Shown here: positions 14,401-27,180 of the stretch, piece by piece
Numbering within the stretch: the first letter of the stretch is position 1
Layout of the letters: the number at the start of each line of letters is the position of its first letter
Assembly (NCBI RefSeq): GCF_027744825.2
Contig: NC_071338.1
Coordinates: 28,147,501-28,211,500, forward strand
DNA length: 64,000 bases
Direction: 5' to 3'
Source: Synchiropus splendidus
Taxonomy: Eukaryota > Chordata > Actinopteri > Syngnathiformes > Callionymidae
The notes under the pieces: model-generated
Seen by the model: the letters and a program-made list of their open reading frames with translations, nothing else
Databases searched by the model: none
Told to the model about the DNA's origin: nothing
Program-made: the position numbers and the translations under genes

Positions 14401-17400
14401 GGCAACATTCATGAGGGGCCAAGTTTTCTTGGCCTTGACTAAACTGACTCTTTCCCACTGAAGTCTCATTGAAGTTATAATAGGTTTCATCTTAGTGCTT
14501 CTTTACATATGCATACTGAGTGGATTGTTTTCCCACGTAACTCTCAGCCGTCCGAGACGGATTTAACATGTTTGGTTGGAGGAACACTTAACTGCCTGTG
14601 TCCTCTATCATCATGTGATGTTGGACTAAGAATGACTTTTGCACTGTCAGTGAAAGGGTCTATATTGTGGTCCTTTCCGGGTCTTTCATTGATCGTAAAT
14701 CTCAGCCCATTGTTGTTTCTCCTTTGAGTAGTGGTCGGGTGAAACTTGTCAATTCTCTCTGCATGTGTAGGAGACTCCTCTCTCCCCCATTGTTATGATT
14801 GGTCAAAGGTGCAGCCGCTAATGAGGTGGAGAAATCAATTATGGCAGGGGAGATTTGAGGCGCAGAAATTGGTATTACAACCACAGAAAGTCTTGCTTGA
14901 GCTAGAACCGACATTTTGCTGACTCATTGTTCTGTTGCTGTTTTGTGAAAGTTGCAGAATATTTAAGCATTTTTGATGACTTTTCTCGGTGAATTTGCAT
15001 TTTGTATTTGAAATGCGTCCATCAACCAGTCATAAAAGGAGTCCGATCACTCCAAACAGTCCAAAGGCTAGATGTCCACCAACAGGCGAGAAACATTATT
15101 TTTTTCAATTGCACCACAAAGTAGAACTCAAGAAAAGACAACGTTACAAAAACGTTTCAGAAGTAATGTTGTCTACTTTGGAAAAGATAGGAGCATGGGG
15201 CTTTTACCAATCTGTCCAGGAACCAGATGAGTTATGAAAGCCGCCGACTCAGCAAGATGCTTACATTGGACCAGGGTTGTGTTGTCTTATGGGATGTTAG
15301 CATAACCCTTCAACCATTCAGTGAAATATTCAACTTTGAGATCACCATTTTAAAAGGCTATTGCTTGAAAACTGTTGATGAAAATCTTCAGTGTGAACCA
15401 AAGTTTGGATGGGAAGTAAGTTCACTCATCTAATTTGTATGTTATGACATCATCAGATGATACTGTTCCTCATCTCTCAAATAACAAAAATGCCCTTTAC
15501 AAGACTATGAACATCACTGCTGCTGTTTGCACTGAGTTTTCTCTGTCTTTTATTTTCATTTTTTTTTGTTTTTTTTCTCTCTCTTGCTCTCTGTCACTCC
15601 CCTACTACATAACTACAACGGCCCCTGTTTCTACTACCGGGGACAGTTTTCAATCCTTATTTATTGATTTATTCTTATATAAACGCTCTGAAAATTGAAA
15701 TTACTCATGTCCGGCACCTGCTTGTGTTACGTAGTAACTACATCAGGTTTCATATTTGCAGCTTGGCTGTTTAAAATGTTGTATTGAAGTGCTGATGGTG
15801 AGAGTCAAGATGAGAAAAATGCCTTGCTTCAATACACCCTGGACTGCACCGAGAGTGACCGACTGAGTGGGGTAGCATGGCAGAGAGGGTGGGAGAAGAT
15901 GAATGAACAGTGAGCAACACAATGTGAGGGAAAAATCACAGAGATATATCAAGATGAAATAATGTTCTTATCTCACTCTGCTGTCCATAGCAAAGCACTT
16001 GAGTCTTACATGGATGAAATGTGCCCATCAATTTTGATTAAGTGATAGCAACCATAATATTATGTCTTGGAAGTAGTGCGTTTAGGCTTCATCCTATAGA
16101 AAAACAGCGGTTTTCACAGACATACATGCTTTTTACATTTGACCGGCAAAATATGTTTTTTCCAATTTTTACTGTGATTCATTTTTATTTTATTTGGGCA
16201 ATTTTCCAAAAGAAATGGAAACTAAATGGTGGTGTTTATTCTACTGTTTAGTCACTATAGAGATAGAGGGTAGAAATGGATTGAAAATAAACAGCACCAA
16301 ACTTCCCCTGAGATATTTATTAAGTCATTATTTAACTTATGACAAATACAATGCAAGAGAAAGTGAAACAAATATTTATGGTCACGAGTATGTGTCATAC
16401 CTTCTAAATGTGGATGTACATAACCCGTGTGTCACGGCTGTTATGTCTACTATACTCTACTCTACCGTTTGTTCTGAAGGGACCAATTCCACTTCTCATT
16501 TTTCCACACTTTCCTTTCCTCTCTTTCTTCTTCTCAGTCTTCATTATTAACGTCCTAGAAATCCATGAATCCTAAATGGAATGAACATTTATTTTGAATA
16601 GGAAACGTTCATAGTACCCACCATGACAGTGGATCTGATTTTGCTGCCTCTAAAGATTGAAGACAGACGTTGTCTGATATCGAACGATTTAATTTCAGAA
16701 GCATATTTCATCCTACATTCATCGTAAATGCACTTAAAGCAATACCATAGACGTGAAGGAAAGTTTTCAAATCTTCCTTTCAAAACAGGGTATGGTATTC
16801 AGAAAGAGTTCCCTTAGTTAAGTAGTGCTATTTATACTTCTAGCCCTTCCGGCCTCAGTGGAGTTCGCTTCTCTTACGTCTTTGTTAAATAACTGAAACA
16901 CATCTAACCATTATCTTGGCCTCACACAATCCTCCCGGGCACAGCTGGGTCTTGTGGGCCTTCAAACCAAATCCAATATTTGCAGGATAGCTGGGACATT
17001 TCTTCCGTCATTTGTAGTACAAGATACACATTGTGCTTGAAACGCCCCGCAGCTAATTCATGTCTATATGATTAAAACTTGAGCTCTGTTTTGTTTTACC
17101 CGTCCAGATTTGAGATTCCATGAAATGAAAAATGGAAAGTTTTATGTGAGGATGTCGGCGTCATCTTTTTACTGTCACAAATTATATATAACTTATATAT
17201 AACCTTTTAATTGCTACCCATCCATCCGTCCATCTGTCCATCCATCCATCCATCTGTTCATCCATCCAGCAATCCATCGGCCATCCATCCATCCATCCAT
17301 CCATCCATCCATCTATCTGTCATCCATCCATTTGTCATTCATCCATCCACAAAACTGCAAACATAGTTTACACTCCAATCATTTTGGTGGACCAAGACCT

Positions 17401-20320
17401 AGAGGGACACCTAGATCACATGACCCGTCACAACCAAAATAATGTCTTGTGTTATTAGATGAGATTATTTGAGTGTGCGCAGCACTGCCAGACTTCCCTT
17501 TACCCTCAGGGATACCAACAAAGTTGAAAGTCATGAGAGAACACATTTAACTGAATAAAATTCTGCCTGATATTGTACAAGTTGTGGCCCAAGAAAGCAA
17601 CTGTGCTTAGCTGTTTTTAGCCAGCGCTCGTCAGCGTAACTTATTTCAAGAAATTAAAGGCAACAAAATAGGTACGAGGAAGGAATGAGGGTCATTGATG
17701 CATGTGAGGAGCAGTGGTGCTGAACTGTGAAAGTGCCTCTCAACTGGCTGGTCAGTTGCCAAACCCATCCTCAGCTGTCTGTTATTGACCCACATCTGAG
17801 AGTCCTCAATGAGGTTTGGTCATCTTATGACCCAATATTTTGATCAGTTATTTTCCTTTTGCGGACCAGTTTTCAGTAGGAACACTGAAGAAGGAGACCA
17901 ATATTTTCATGACATTATAGCTCATTTGTGTCAATGGAGCAATCGATTGGAGTCATGATCATTTCCGCGTCATGATCACGTCGCACTTTTGTTGATCCAG
18001 CATCCGAGCCTCTCCATTCCAGGGTGTAATACCCGACTATCAAGCTGCACTGTTTGTGTCAATATTAGATTTGTCTCATTTTCAGCCCTCACTTGTCGTC
18101 CTGCTCATGTGATCCATCAACTAAGCAGATTCTTCTCCATCAGATGTTCATGTTAAATGTTAACACAAGGTCCTGGGGCTAGTTTCCCTTATAGTCGCTT
18201 CCACCCTGATCACATAATTCAGTTACAGCAAGGAAGAGATGCACCATAGATATCATAAATGTGCCTCAGTCTACTGCCTTCATATGCTACCGAACTTCTG
18301 GTCATGTCTACAGACTCGGTTATGCAACCTTGTCTACAAATGTTTCACTTTTACTCAGCATGTTTTACATGATCGTCTGTGTATATGATCGTCGTATCTG
18401 TTGCAGGGTTGGAGTGATGTATGGCTTCTAATACTAAAGAATTCTTTACTTGATACTAATAGTGATGAACAGTGAAAATTCGGCATCTACGGTAACATTT
18501 ATACAATTGTATAGGGCTTTATAACCCCTGTTTTTAAAAGTTTACACCTTCAGTACAGGCCAAAAGTTTGGGCAGGTCTTATGATCCTGCACTCTAGATA
18601 CAGACTGAAGACATCAAATACTCTATATGAAGCTGGATGTATGGAATTATGTAGCAAAGAAAAAAAAAGTTGCCACCTTTTGCTTTGTTGGCATCGCTGC
18701 TGAGCTTTTTGGCCTGTACTGTAGCTTGACTCCATGGTAATTGGGGAAACCTGTCTCAAAAGACAACAGTCATATTCATTAGTCTAAACTACTGCCAGAT
18801 CGCGTGTCTTATTCAGCACTGTCGTAAGTTCAAACCAAGCTGGTGACTCAAAGTGAAGTCAACGGTTCAAACATTGCTAAGACCACTGTGCATGAGGAAG
18901 TTTGTGTCAATATGTGCATGCATGTCTGAGCGTGTGTGTTTGTGTTGGAGGGGATTTCTGCTCACTGTAAACAACGTTGGTGAGACTGTGTCTGCAGAAG
19001 CTGGAGATCCAACGATGCCTGGGGGTGTAGGTCAGGGTGAAATAACTGTCTGGATGAGTTCAACAATGCTGATGTCCATATTGACATCAGAGCTTGGCTT
19101 GACACCGGCTCTGTCTCAAGCTCATCTGTGTCGTGTCTGACTCCAAACCCAGCTTCATGATGTCGACTTTATTCAGCAGTAATTCAACTGTTTGGAATGG
19201 GGTGGCCTTGAATGACTTTTCCAAAAAAAAAAAAATGATCTCAAAGAACAGTCAAATCCCGATTGAGCTTCCTAATGGATTTAAGACCAGATTTCTCATA
19301 AGAGAGTGCCACAAGATTAGAATTCTGATTCAATCACTCAGAGCCAGACGACCGTCAACAGATCTACATGGGACCCACTGCCTGTGCTACATTGTGTTCT
19401 CCTGCTGGTGAATTACAGCTGGAGCTGTTCTTAAACAAACAGAGTAGTGCAACAGTTAAACTGTTACCCCTTTGGGTGCTGTCAACCACCTTCACAACTC
19501 TGAAATTTGAGTTTCAGAGCAAACTTGAGAATCAAAACTGACAAGGGCCAGTGTTAACAGTTAGACCACCCATGTCAGAAGCCAGAGAGGGAAGCTCAGT
19601 CAAGCTGCTCAGGAGTGAAGGACAAAGACCAACAGTTTTGACTTCAGCTTCGGGCAAGACAAGGACAGAATTCAACGTCAAGTTGCAGGTATATAGTGTC
19701 TTTCTCCCACACAGGAACTACCATGACATTGATCGTGTTTATGGACCATATTCTTCATGTCCATGGCTGTGAGGAAACTCACTTTAGATTCTCAAAAGGT
19801 GATTTTTCTCCTTCACTTTAAGGAGTCCTTTAGGGAGACTGTTTCCCTCCTTATGCATCCCACTTGCTCGCTCCTCGGGAGCAAAGTTCCCTCTTGATGA
19901 AACAATGGGTTTTCTCCATCCGTTCACCAGATCCAGATTTTAAAATGTTATAAGGTAGAAGTTAAGATCTGAGGTCACCTACCATTCTTATTATTTATAT
20001 TTGTATATGTTTTTTGTATGAAACCTTTGACCGTTTTCTTTGACAGTCTAATGTCACGTCGGTGGAAACAAGCAGTCTTCACTGAGACTCCACGTGAAAG
20101 CATTGCTCCTCGCGATAAGAACCCGGTCAGTAAGTGTCACCTCCTTGTGCAGGCTGGACCGAGGCAGGAGGACCAAGCCGAAGTGGCCCGCGCCGGTCAG
20201 GAGCTGAACCAGGAGGTCAACCGCCTCATGGTGGCGATGAGAGACATGCTGGCAAACATCCGGTTTCAGGAACCCCCCAGGGAAGACAACCCATTCAGGG
20301 ACGAAGAGGAGTGGGACTGA
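3364..20320 (+). CDS. tcf25: tcf25 (NULP1; ribosome quality control / transcription factor 25), 18 coding exons
   Basis: TCF25 is the vertebrate relative of yeast Rqc1, acting with Listerin on stalled 60S subunits; it was first described as a basic helix-loop-helix-like repressor. Exons: 3364-3585, 4365-4496, 4573-4638, 5015-5139, 5929-5994, 6074-6156, 7065-7195, 7961-8060, 11268-11361, 11480-11572, 12035-12140, 12221-12380, 12653-12740, 12827-12985, 13094-13184, 13403-13482, 13581-13656, 20153-20320. The sum is 2040 nt, giving 679 aa (human about 676). Visible marks: [17 protein letters not shown] start, acidic stretch, poly-lysine exon 3, then the conserved Tcf25 domain with [66 protein letters not shown], and C-terminal EEEWD. 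All exon phases agree. Intron 8 (3.2 kb) and intron 17 (6.5 kb) are long; the rest are short. Confidence 0.97.
5392..5436. repeat. Poly-C tract joined to (CA)n microsatellite
   Basis: A run of about 20 C is followed directly by about 13 CA units inside tcf25 intron 4. It is a simple-sequence tract that is likely polymorphic. Confidence 0.95.
6300..6870. mobile_element. Degenerate hAT-like DNA transposon remnant in tcf25 intron 6
   Basis: The stretch carries phrases typical of dispersed teleost hAT-type non-autonomous elements (GGCCGATACCGATTTTTGC near 6358, and CGGCCGGCC near 6852). I could not define the ends or a target duplication. There is no transposase ORF. Confidence 0.4.
9390..9675 (+). 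repeat. Degenerate dispersed SINE-like repeat in tcf25 intron 8
   Basis: The order GGCGGCCTAGTGG, GGAGTTTGCAT, TGTGCGTGGGTTTTCTCCGG, CCTGTGATGGACTGGC, then TCCCGGGTGTATTCCTGCCTC is that of a very common teleost tRNA-derived interspersed repeat. The part that would carry the internal B box is missing just after 9422, so this copy looks dead. The family identification is from memory. Confidence 0.65.
17217..17350. repeat. (CCAT)n tetranucleotide microsatellite
   Basis: Imperfect CCAT/ATCC repeats interrupted by variants such as CCGT, CTGT and CAGC. The purest block is at 17281-17310. Confidence 0.95.
18551..18721. mobile_element. Short inverted-repeat MITE, Tc1/mariner-like
   Basis: The element starts CAGTACAGGCCAAAAG and ends CTTTTTGGCCTGTACTG, which are near-perfect inverted termini around about 170 bp. 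It has no coding capacity. A TA target duplication is not clean on the left. The terminal sequence resembles common teleost Tc1-like MITEs. Confidence 0.7.
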
Positions 20321-20429
20321 GAGTCGGAGCACGCGCCTGTAATTTCCATTCTCCTATTTCACTGTGGAAAACTGAGCTCCCAGTCATCTGTCTGTATCCT
20401 CAGCAGCATATGGGTCCAGAGAGGCCGTA

Positions 20430-20435
20430 AATAAA
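20430..20435 (+). terminator. tcf25 poly(A) signal AATAAA
   Basis: A canonical AATAAA 110 nt after the tcf25 stop, followed by a T-rich stretch. A second AATAAA at 20810-20815 could give a longer 3' UTR. Confidence 0.65.
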
Positions 20436-22123
20436 TGATTGTTTTACTCAAGACAGAGTTTGAAATTCTGCTTTATGGCTTTAAGATGTGATTTGTTCAA
20501 GGAAATTTCATTGATGCAGTTTAGATTTTTAAGTGCGATATGAGTAAAGGAAAAGGAACTATATTGTCAGAACCTTGGCAGCAATTCAAATAAATCCTCG
20601 CAAATTAGGGCTCAAAACTGAAGCGCCATCCAGTACTCAGTGGCTTCACTGCTGCTTATTTTCATGAGTTTCCCAATGCCAACTTCCATGGACCCCACTG
20701 AACCTGCCAGGAAATATTGTTCCATTGCTTTATCCACATTTTACTGTTATACTTTCAGTGATAATGAGTAATACTGTCTTTGTAAAATCAAACGCTAAAC
20801 ATGCTTGAGAATAAACTGATGACTCTCTAACTGGAGGAATCGGTGGTGTTGAAAGCACATCATCTCTTCAGTGTTGTTGTGTCCGATTGACGCACAGGTG
20901 TATCAAGACAGATTTGTTTTTTATTCACTGTGTGATTCAAGTGTCTCCTGTGATCTTGAGTAAAGTTTTGATTTCAAACAGTCTTGCACTTTCTCTTAAA
21001 TTCACAAGATTGATCATCTTCAGCATCATGTTTTTCAGGTTCTCTTAGCACCCATCAAGTGAGATGCTAATGTTAGTAGCAGCACTTCAGCAGGCATCTG
21101 AATGTGACCCGCATCTGCTTGTGTTGTCGTCGAGACCAACGCACCACTAATCTGTTCCATTTCACTTTTCGATTTATTTTGAAAAAATGACCATTATGTC
21201 TTTTGTAGTAAGAACTATGGCTAATAGACTTCTGTTTTGAGTTTGGTCTTGGTCTCGCCCCTCATTGGCCTTGGTCTCGACTTAGTCTCAGGCTTGGACT
21301 GAGGCGTTTTCTGGGTGCAAACTGTCCGGGTCTGACCCACGACCTCTTACCACTCCAACATGCTGGAATCCAATTGGATTTGCACTTTGAAACTACGGGT
21401 GTGTAATGTGCGTGTTGTATTTGTATAATTCTGAATTCACGACGCAACAAGAGAGAATGAAGTGGTACTCTCTTTGCTAGCGAAACCATGTTTCTTAAGT
21501 GGAGCCCTATGGGTGATGCGAGACCTGTGTGTGGCTCCTCGGCCTCGTGCTCCTGCACCTCTGTTCTCCAGCATTATCTCTGGCACTTGCGGTCGTGGAG
21601 GTGATTGGGACGCTTTTGTTTGCCATTTGAAGTGGTTGAACATGTGATTGGGGAGGTCTGGGACTGAAGATGGTCTTTGTGAGTAGGCCCTTATAATGTT
21701 AGATCTGAGAGATGTGCACTTGCCTGATGTGTGGTGCGAGCTTGCCGAGGCATGGAAGTTGAGATAGTGTATTGATTCAGTGCATTTAAGCGCCGAGGGC
21801 CTTATGCAAGTCACGTAAGACAAGCAGTCAGGTTAGATCAGGACAGAGAGAGCGAGGTCAGATCGTTCTGTCGATGGGGCTGAGACGGTCAGTGAGTCAG
21901 ATGCATGACCCCTGGTGTCACTGGACTTTCACCCTCATATGTCACTAATGCAACAACCCAGAGGTTAATTCTAAGGATGTGCTTTTGAGGCTGAACATGG
22001 ATTAACCTGTTAGTGTGGCGGACAAGAAGAAATCCTTTGTCACCTTCAGGTTACAGACCTGAGAGATTTGTTTTATCGCAGTGTGAGGTGGATGTGACGC
22101 ATTGCAGGGGCTGGAGCATAGAA

Positions 22124-22440
22124 CAGAGGTGGGAAATTCAGTTTGACACATTTGAAACTGTAACTGTTGTGAGGGGCCATCATCAAAAGATAGAAGATCA
22201 TAACCAAAAAATATCCAAAATATATTTGTAAGTAACAAGGACAAAATGAACCTAAAAAGATGAAATGTAGTAAGAAGTGTAAATATGCCATGAAACCTAT
22301 TGGAATGATCATTTCATATTAACTTAATTTGACTATAAATCAAAATATCTATGGACAAGATGTTCAAGATAAAAAGGGAATTTATTTCCAAAATATATTT
22401 TCAATATTCCTTCAATGTATTTTGACTTTGAAAACACCCA
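22124..22440 (+). mobile_element. Truncated hAT-type MITE copy
   Basis: Starts CAGAGGTGGGAAATTC and shares phrases such as ACTGTTGTGAGGGGCCATCA, AGTAACAAGGA and AAGAAGTGTAAAT with the complete copy at 39072-39543. The right terminus is not recognisable, so the copy appears truncated. Confidence 0.7.
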
Positions 22441-23929
22441 ATAATGGCCAATGCATCCGGGGTGAGAAGAATGAGTCAACCATGTGAAACACAGAGTGAA
22501 GGGTGCTTGTGCGTGACTGCTGGTCTGAAAGTTTTGCTGCTGTATAAGAGTCCTTCTCTATTAAAGGACAAGGAGACTCACTCCACAGAGGAAGTCAGTC
22601 GTCCAGCAGATCCTCTGGGTTGAGCTTCTCTTCGTGTGGATTGTGGTGCTGAGGGAAGCCAGTTTTCCAGCAGGGAGACCTGATAGAGATGTGAATCTGA
22701 AATCTGGAAAAAACCATCCTCCCTGACAGTGGCAACATCTTCCCTGACTCCTCTCCTCTTTGATGCTCGCGGTGTTGGAGAACGTGACGCGGGTCGTCCC
22801 AAAATATCCTAGAACACACTTCATCTTGCGGCCCATATAAAAAGATGATGAGATAGGAGATTTCCTGCCGCTTCCGCTAATATTATCTATTTATCACGAT
22901 GACATTTCAGCTGGCCTTTGGGCTTTTCAAAATATCCTTCATCAAGATTTGTACTGCACCACAGTTCAAGCGATTTGTCATTTGTAAAGGCTGGAGGTCA
23001 AAAAAATAACGCTTTTTTTTTTATTTTACTTTTTTTTATTGATTTAATTTTTGTTCTTTACTTTTAATTCCCCCTTGTTTTGTTTTTATTTATTTTATTT
23101 TTACTACTTTTGCTTCAACTTGGGCACTTTTAGGACTCATTTCAAATCCAGATTTTTCCAACATTTCCATTCTTTTATGCCTGTTTCCATTTCCCCTCCC
23201 ATTGACTCGTGACCTTGTCCCGGCTCCAACAATGTTGGTCATTTGAACTCTGGAGTACAGTCCGATCTTAAGAGTAAAGCTTCGGCTGATGCTGACCTAG
23301 ATAGCTGGCAACCGGGCGAAGCCTCGAGGTGTACAGGAAAATATCATCATTTGTAATCTGAGGGGAAATTACTATAAATCTGCAGATAATCTCCAATTAT
23401 CTCGTCCTCATTCATGAATGAACAACGTGAGATTGAGCCGCCTGTTGATGCGAGTCTTGTGATCATTTTTCGATGAATCTGGTGTCACACTGCTAATTTA
23501 TTACACTCATCACAGCAGTACGAACAATGAACCATCAGTTTCAGTGCTGCTGTCTTGGGGCAAGGTCATGGGCAACAAGGTAACGCTGCAGTCAAGATGT
23601 CTTTTTTATTAGGCACCACTGTGAATGAAGAACAGAATTCACCCTCTTGTGCCTGCTCCTCTTCCCTCTACTCTTCATCCCAGATATTTTTATGATAATA
23701 CGAACAAACAAACAAACTCTGTTTTTGTTTTGTTTTTTCATTGGTATTGACTTTATCAGACTTAACAATGAGTCAAGAAGTTACCAACATTTGTAACAAT
23801 ATCAAGTGTGTGAAATATGTGAACAAAATGCAGAAAAATAAAATAAAATAAAATATACATAATATATGATTTAATGAACTAATTTACTTTTTTTTTTTTT
23901 TAGAACAAAGTCATTTCCCCCAGTTTCAT

Positions 23930-24151
23930 TCAAAGCAGTCTGTATGTTGGTCTCTCCATTGCCTCCATGTTTGCCACTATGTTAATCCATGGCTTCACAT
24001 CTGGTGCTGATGGTTTCCACCAGTTCTTGGTTATTGCTTTCTTTCCTGCTGCAAGTAGGATTTTCAGCAAGTCAGTGTCATTTTTATGAAAACAATCCGC
24101 CATATGTCCAAGATACATGGTGTAAAATGAATATGGGATCTCAAAGCCCAA
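23930..24151 (-). mobile_element. L1-type LINE ORF2 C-terminal fragment
   Basis: A 73-residue minus-strand reading frame contains LLKILLAAGKKAITKNWW and KPWINIVANMEAMERPTYRL. It resembles the end of ORF2 in L1-type retrotransposons (LLAA-KKAITR-W ... W...V..I..ME..T). The upstream reverse transcriptase is not present, so this is a 5'-truncated, inactive insertion. Confidence 0.75.
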
Positions 24152-24178
24152 GATCTCGCAAATAATTTTAGCACCTTT

Positions 24179-24211
24179 AACACCTTAAAGCTAAAACAGC
24201 TTTAAGGTGTT
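24179..24211. repeat. Perfect 14-bp inverted repeat with 5-nt loop
   Basis: AACACCTTAAAGCT is followed by loop AAAAC and the exact reverse complement. It lies just upstream, in minus-strand terms, of the L1-like fragment. Confidence 0.9.
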
Positions 24212-25874
24212 TCCATTATTTTGTCCAACCCCTGTATTTTCCCAATCTTACAAATTATTTTATACATATTTATCCAAAATCTTTGTATTGTTGGGCAGGT
24301 GTTCAGCCTTTTTCAATATTCTGTGATAATGACTTGATAATTACCATATTTACCTCAGTGTGGTGAAGCGTTTCACCCAAATGACACAGTGTTCTTGATT
24401 CCGCTGCAGGCCCAGCTGCCTGCTTGTCTTTCTCACACTTCTAGGTTAAAGGTGGTGTGAGGGGAGAGGCGAGGAGAGGAGTGTGGCGGTGAGCCGTTGA
24501 AAAGTAATTTGACACCTCCCATGTAAACTGTCTGAGCTGAAAAATGACAAGTGCTGGCTGCAGGACTTACTTTCTTCCGCGCGTTTTGAAAGCCTTTGAA
24601 GGCTCAGATGAAGGTGGAGAGGGTTTTCAAGTTGACAGACAAGTCGGTCGCGTCCTTGTTGATGGATTCGGCTTTTGATTGAAGCAAATGCATCTCGGGG
24701 TTTAACTTCATGATCATGTCTTATAGGGTGAAGCATACAGTGGGGCTGCACGTTATTGGACTGGCATGGCTATTTATTTTCCTTGAGTAGGTTTTATTTG
24801 TAAATGGCTTGGTTGATTCTCACAAGTGGGTCTCAAACAGGTGGACAAATTCCGTTGACAAAAAAAAAGATGGCGGTGTAATTCTGTTACCACGGAGAGT
24901 GTTGGCAGATCCAGGTCCCTTTGTGCAACTCTGGACTCTGGCTGCTTTGAGTTGAAATGAGTTTATTAGGCGTAGAGGCGGACGTTTTGAATTCTGACAG
25001 TCTCTGTTTTCACATGAGGCTCACACTGACATCGACTGTTACATCCACCTAAGTATGCCTCGAGAAGAACATTCCCCTGAGGGCCGTGCTGGTCTGGACA
25101 GTGTGTTCAGCAAGAGGGAAGAGGTTGAAGCCGAGCTTCGCCCATGACAATAACCACAGGGGAAATTCTTACTTGTAATAAAAGATGGTTCATATTCACC
25201 ACTTCACAGTCAAACACATGACTCTGATTTGTGTCTGTATTTGAAGCCATCGTGGCCTCCTCTTTCATGATCAATATGGGACTCATTCAAAGCCTCTATC
25301 GTTCAGTTGGAATGTTTCTGTGGGATGTTCTTAAATAACATTTCTCTCAACTGATCCACTCGACACTCGAATTGGTCCTTAGCCTTAAGAGATTACTCTG
25401 TTTATCTGAGGTGTATCTTGAGGTATATTAATGGACACCAGCTGGCCATTCGCCACATCAAAACTTCAATCTTTATGGCTTGTTATGCTGAGTTCCATTT
25501 GTGCTGAAGATGAGTTGAATGAGTTTTAACTTCACGCCTCAATTCAGCAGGATTTGAATGGACCACCTCTGGAGCCGAGCCAGCTACTGAGGTTTGAGTG
25601 GCGGAGGGCAAATCCTCGACGTGTTTCTCAGTCGCCCCCCTGAAGAGGGCCATTTATCAACCCTCTGACGTTTCTGAACTGCGGATACATGATTTCTCCA
25701 CACACACAGGTTACACAAAGGCTACCTGGTTCCCTCCATTAGGAGGTGCTTCCAGAGGAATGTGTGCTTAATGTGCGTCTCCATCAAGGGGTCGTCCTTT
25801 CAACTTCACAAATAAAAGTAAGCAAAAATACAGCGCCCGTCTTCTCCTGCTTATCCTGGTCGCGGAGGCAACCG

Positions 25875-26069
25875 TCACTCTCGCCCCTCACTGGTGAACA
25901 AGACCCCGAGATACCTAAACTCCTCCACTTGAGGCTGGTACCCTCCAGCAAAGCACTCTACATTGAGAACCATGGCCTCAGATTTGGATTTGCAGCACGT
26001 GTGTTCCAAAATCTCGAACACAAAACCGTGCACTCCTGTCAGCACCCATCTCTCTCTTGATGACTCCAT
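25875..26069 (-). mobile_element. Non-LTR retrotransposon (LINE) reverse-transcriptase fragment
   Basis: The minus-strand frame reads CKSKSEAMVLNVE, then PQVEEFRYLGVLFTSEGRE. This is the well-known C-terminal reverse-transcriptase segment of abundant teleost LINEs (KSEAMVL ... LPQVEEFKYLGVLFTSEG). The internal catalytic part is absent, so the copy is a short remnant. Confidence 0.8.
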
Positions 26070-26919
26070 GCTGGCTAAATATCACCGTCCCAATCTCCCA
26101 GAATTAATCAAACAAAAAACAACTAAACCACAGTTGGCTTTTATGGCGGTCTGCCTGACTCTGAAGAGGAGTCCTGTGGTCCGTCCCAAGAAGCCGGTTC
26201 AACAAAGCCATTGAGAAAACTACGGGTCGCTCATCTCTTGATCTGCGCAACTCAGAGTTTTCAGTTTCTGAACGGAGGTCAATGTGTAGTTTAAGCAACC
26301 TGGAGTCAGAGTTCGACCGCAAACAGATGGTGTTTGAGGACGACTACACGAGCCTCCATGGCAACACGTGAAAAAAACCTGTTTGAGCGCACGCTACAGA
26401 TGCAAAACGGACTTGTCTGCCACTAAGATAAGCTAGACTTTATTGAGCTCACGAAAGAGAAATTTACCAATTTGAATTTGAAATATATAAATATAAAGTC
26501 CACAGTCTGTCCTCTTCAATGGCCGTTCAGAGAATAAAATGCACCAAATCGCCATTGCACTCATTTATTAAAGCAGCCGTGATGGATGCCAGGTGAGCAC
26601 TGTCAACCTGTCTGTACTACAGACAAGCAGCAACCATCTAAAACTGGACCATTTCCACTGAAATGAAAAAGAAAATGCATTCAAAGGTGTCCTAGTCACA
26701 TATTCAAACAGAGAGGGCGATCATCCAATGACAGCTCGACTGTTTCGTCTTTTTCCTGTTGGTCATCCCGCCGCCTCAGGGCCCCCAAGTTCACATTAGG
26801 GAACAGTATAACATCCAATCGGGTGATGATCATCGTCTTCAGACGTAGAGTTCTGCTTGGTATTTGTACTTCTACAAGGCTAACTCAGCATTTTGCTCTG
26901 GCAGACCTGCTAGCGAGCA

Positions 26920-27180
26920 GGTTTGGTTCTCGCCGTATGTTGCCCTGGTAACTGACACAGAAGTCAGCTGATCCTAAACCAAAAACCTGGAGTTTCCGCT
27001 CTCCTCTAACCTACTCAGGCTGTAAGCACCTTTCTGAAGCTGACCCCTGGTGTCATGTGTAATGTCGGGAGCGCAACACAAGGCCCGTCCTGCCGTGCCG
27101 TACCTTCTCCAATAAAGAAAGATTAACAAGTCGGCGGTTAATTTGCACCTTTTATGTTCTTTTATCAGACGCCTAAACAT
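26920..27180. repeat. Probable dispersed teleost repeat fragment
   Basis: The phrase GGAGTTTCCGCTCTCCTCTAACCTACTCAGG and its surroundings resemble a widely dispersed teleost repeat. Boundaries and class are not clear from sequence alone. Confidence 0.35.

Larger units (their letters stand above)
13657..20152 (+). other. tcf25 intron 17 (6.5 kb), no nested gene recognised
   Basis: This is the longest intron of the gene and separates the final 168-nt coding exon from the other 17. It is AT-rich and holds the CCAT microsatellite at 17217 and a short inverted-repeat element at 18551. ORFs in it are short, with no family similarity I recognise. Confidence 0.7.

Noticed and set aside
21300..21370. 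tRNA-like B-box sequence on the minus strand (GTGGTAAGAGGTCGTGGGTC)
   Set aside because: No cloverleaf or A box could be completed; probably a tiny SINE remnant, not a tRNA gene.
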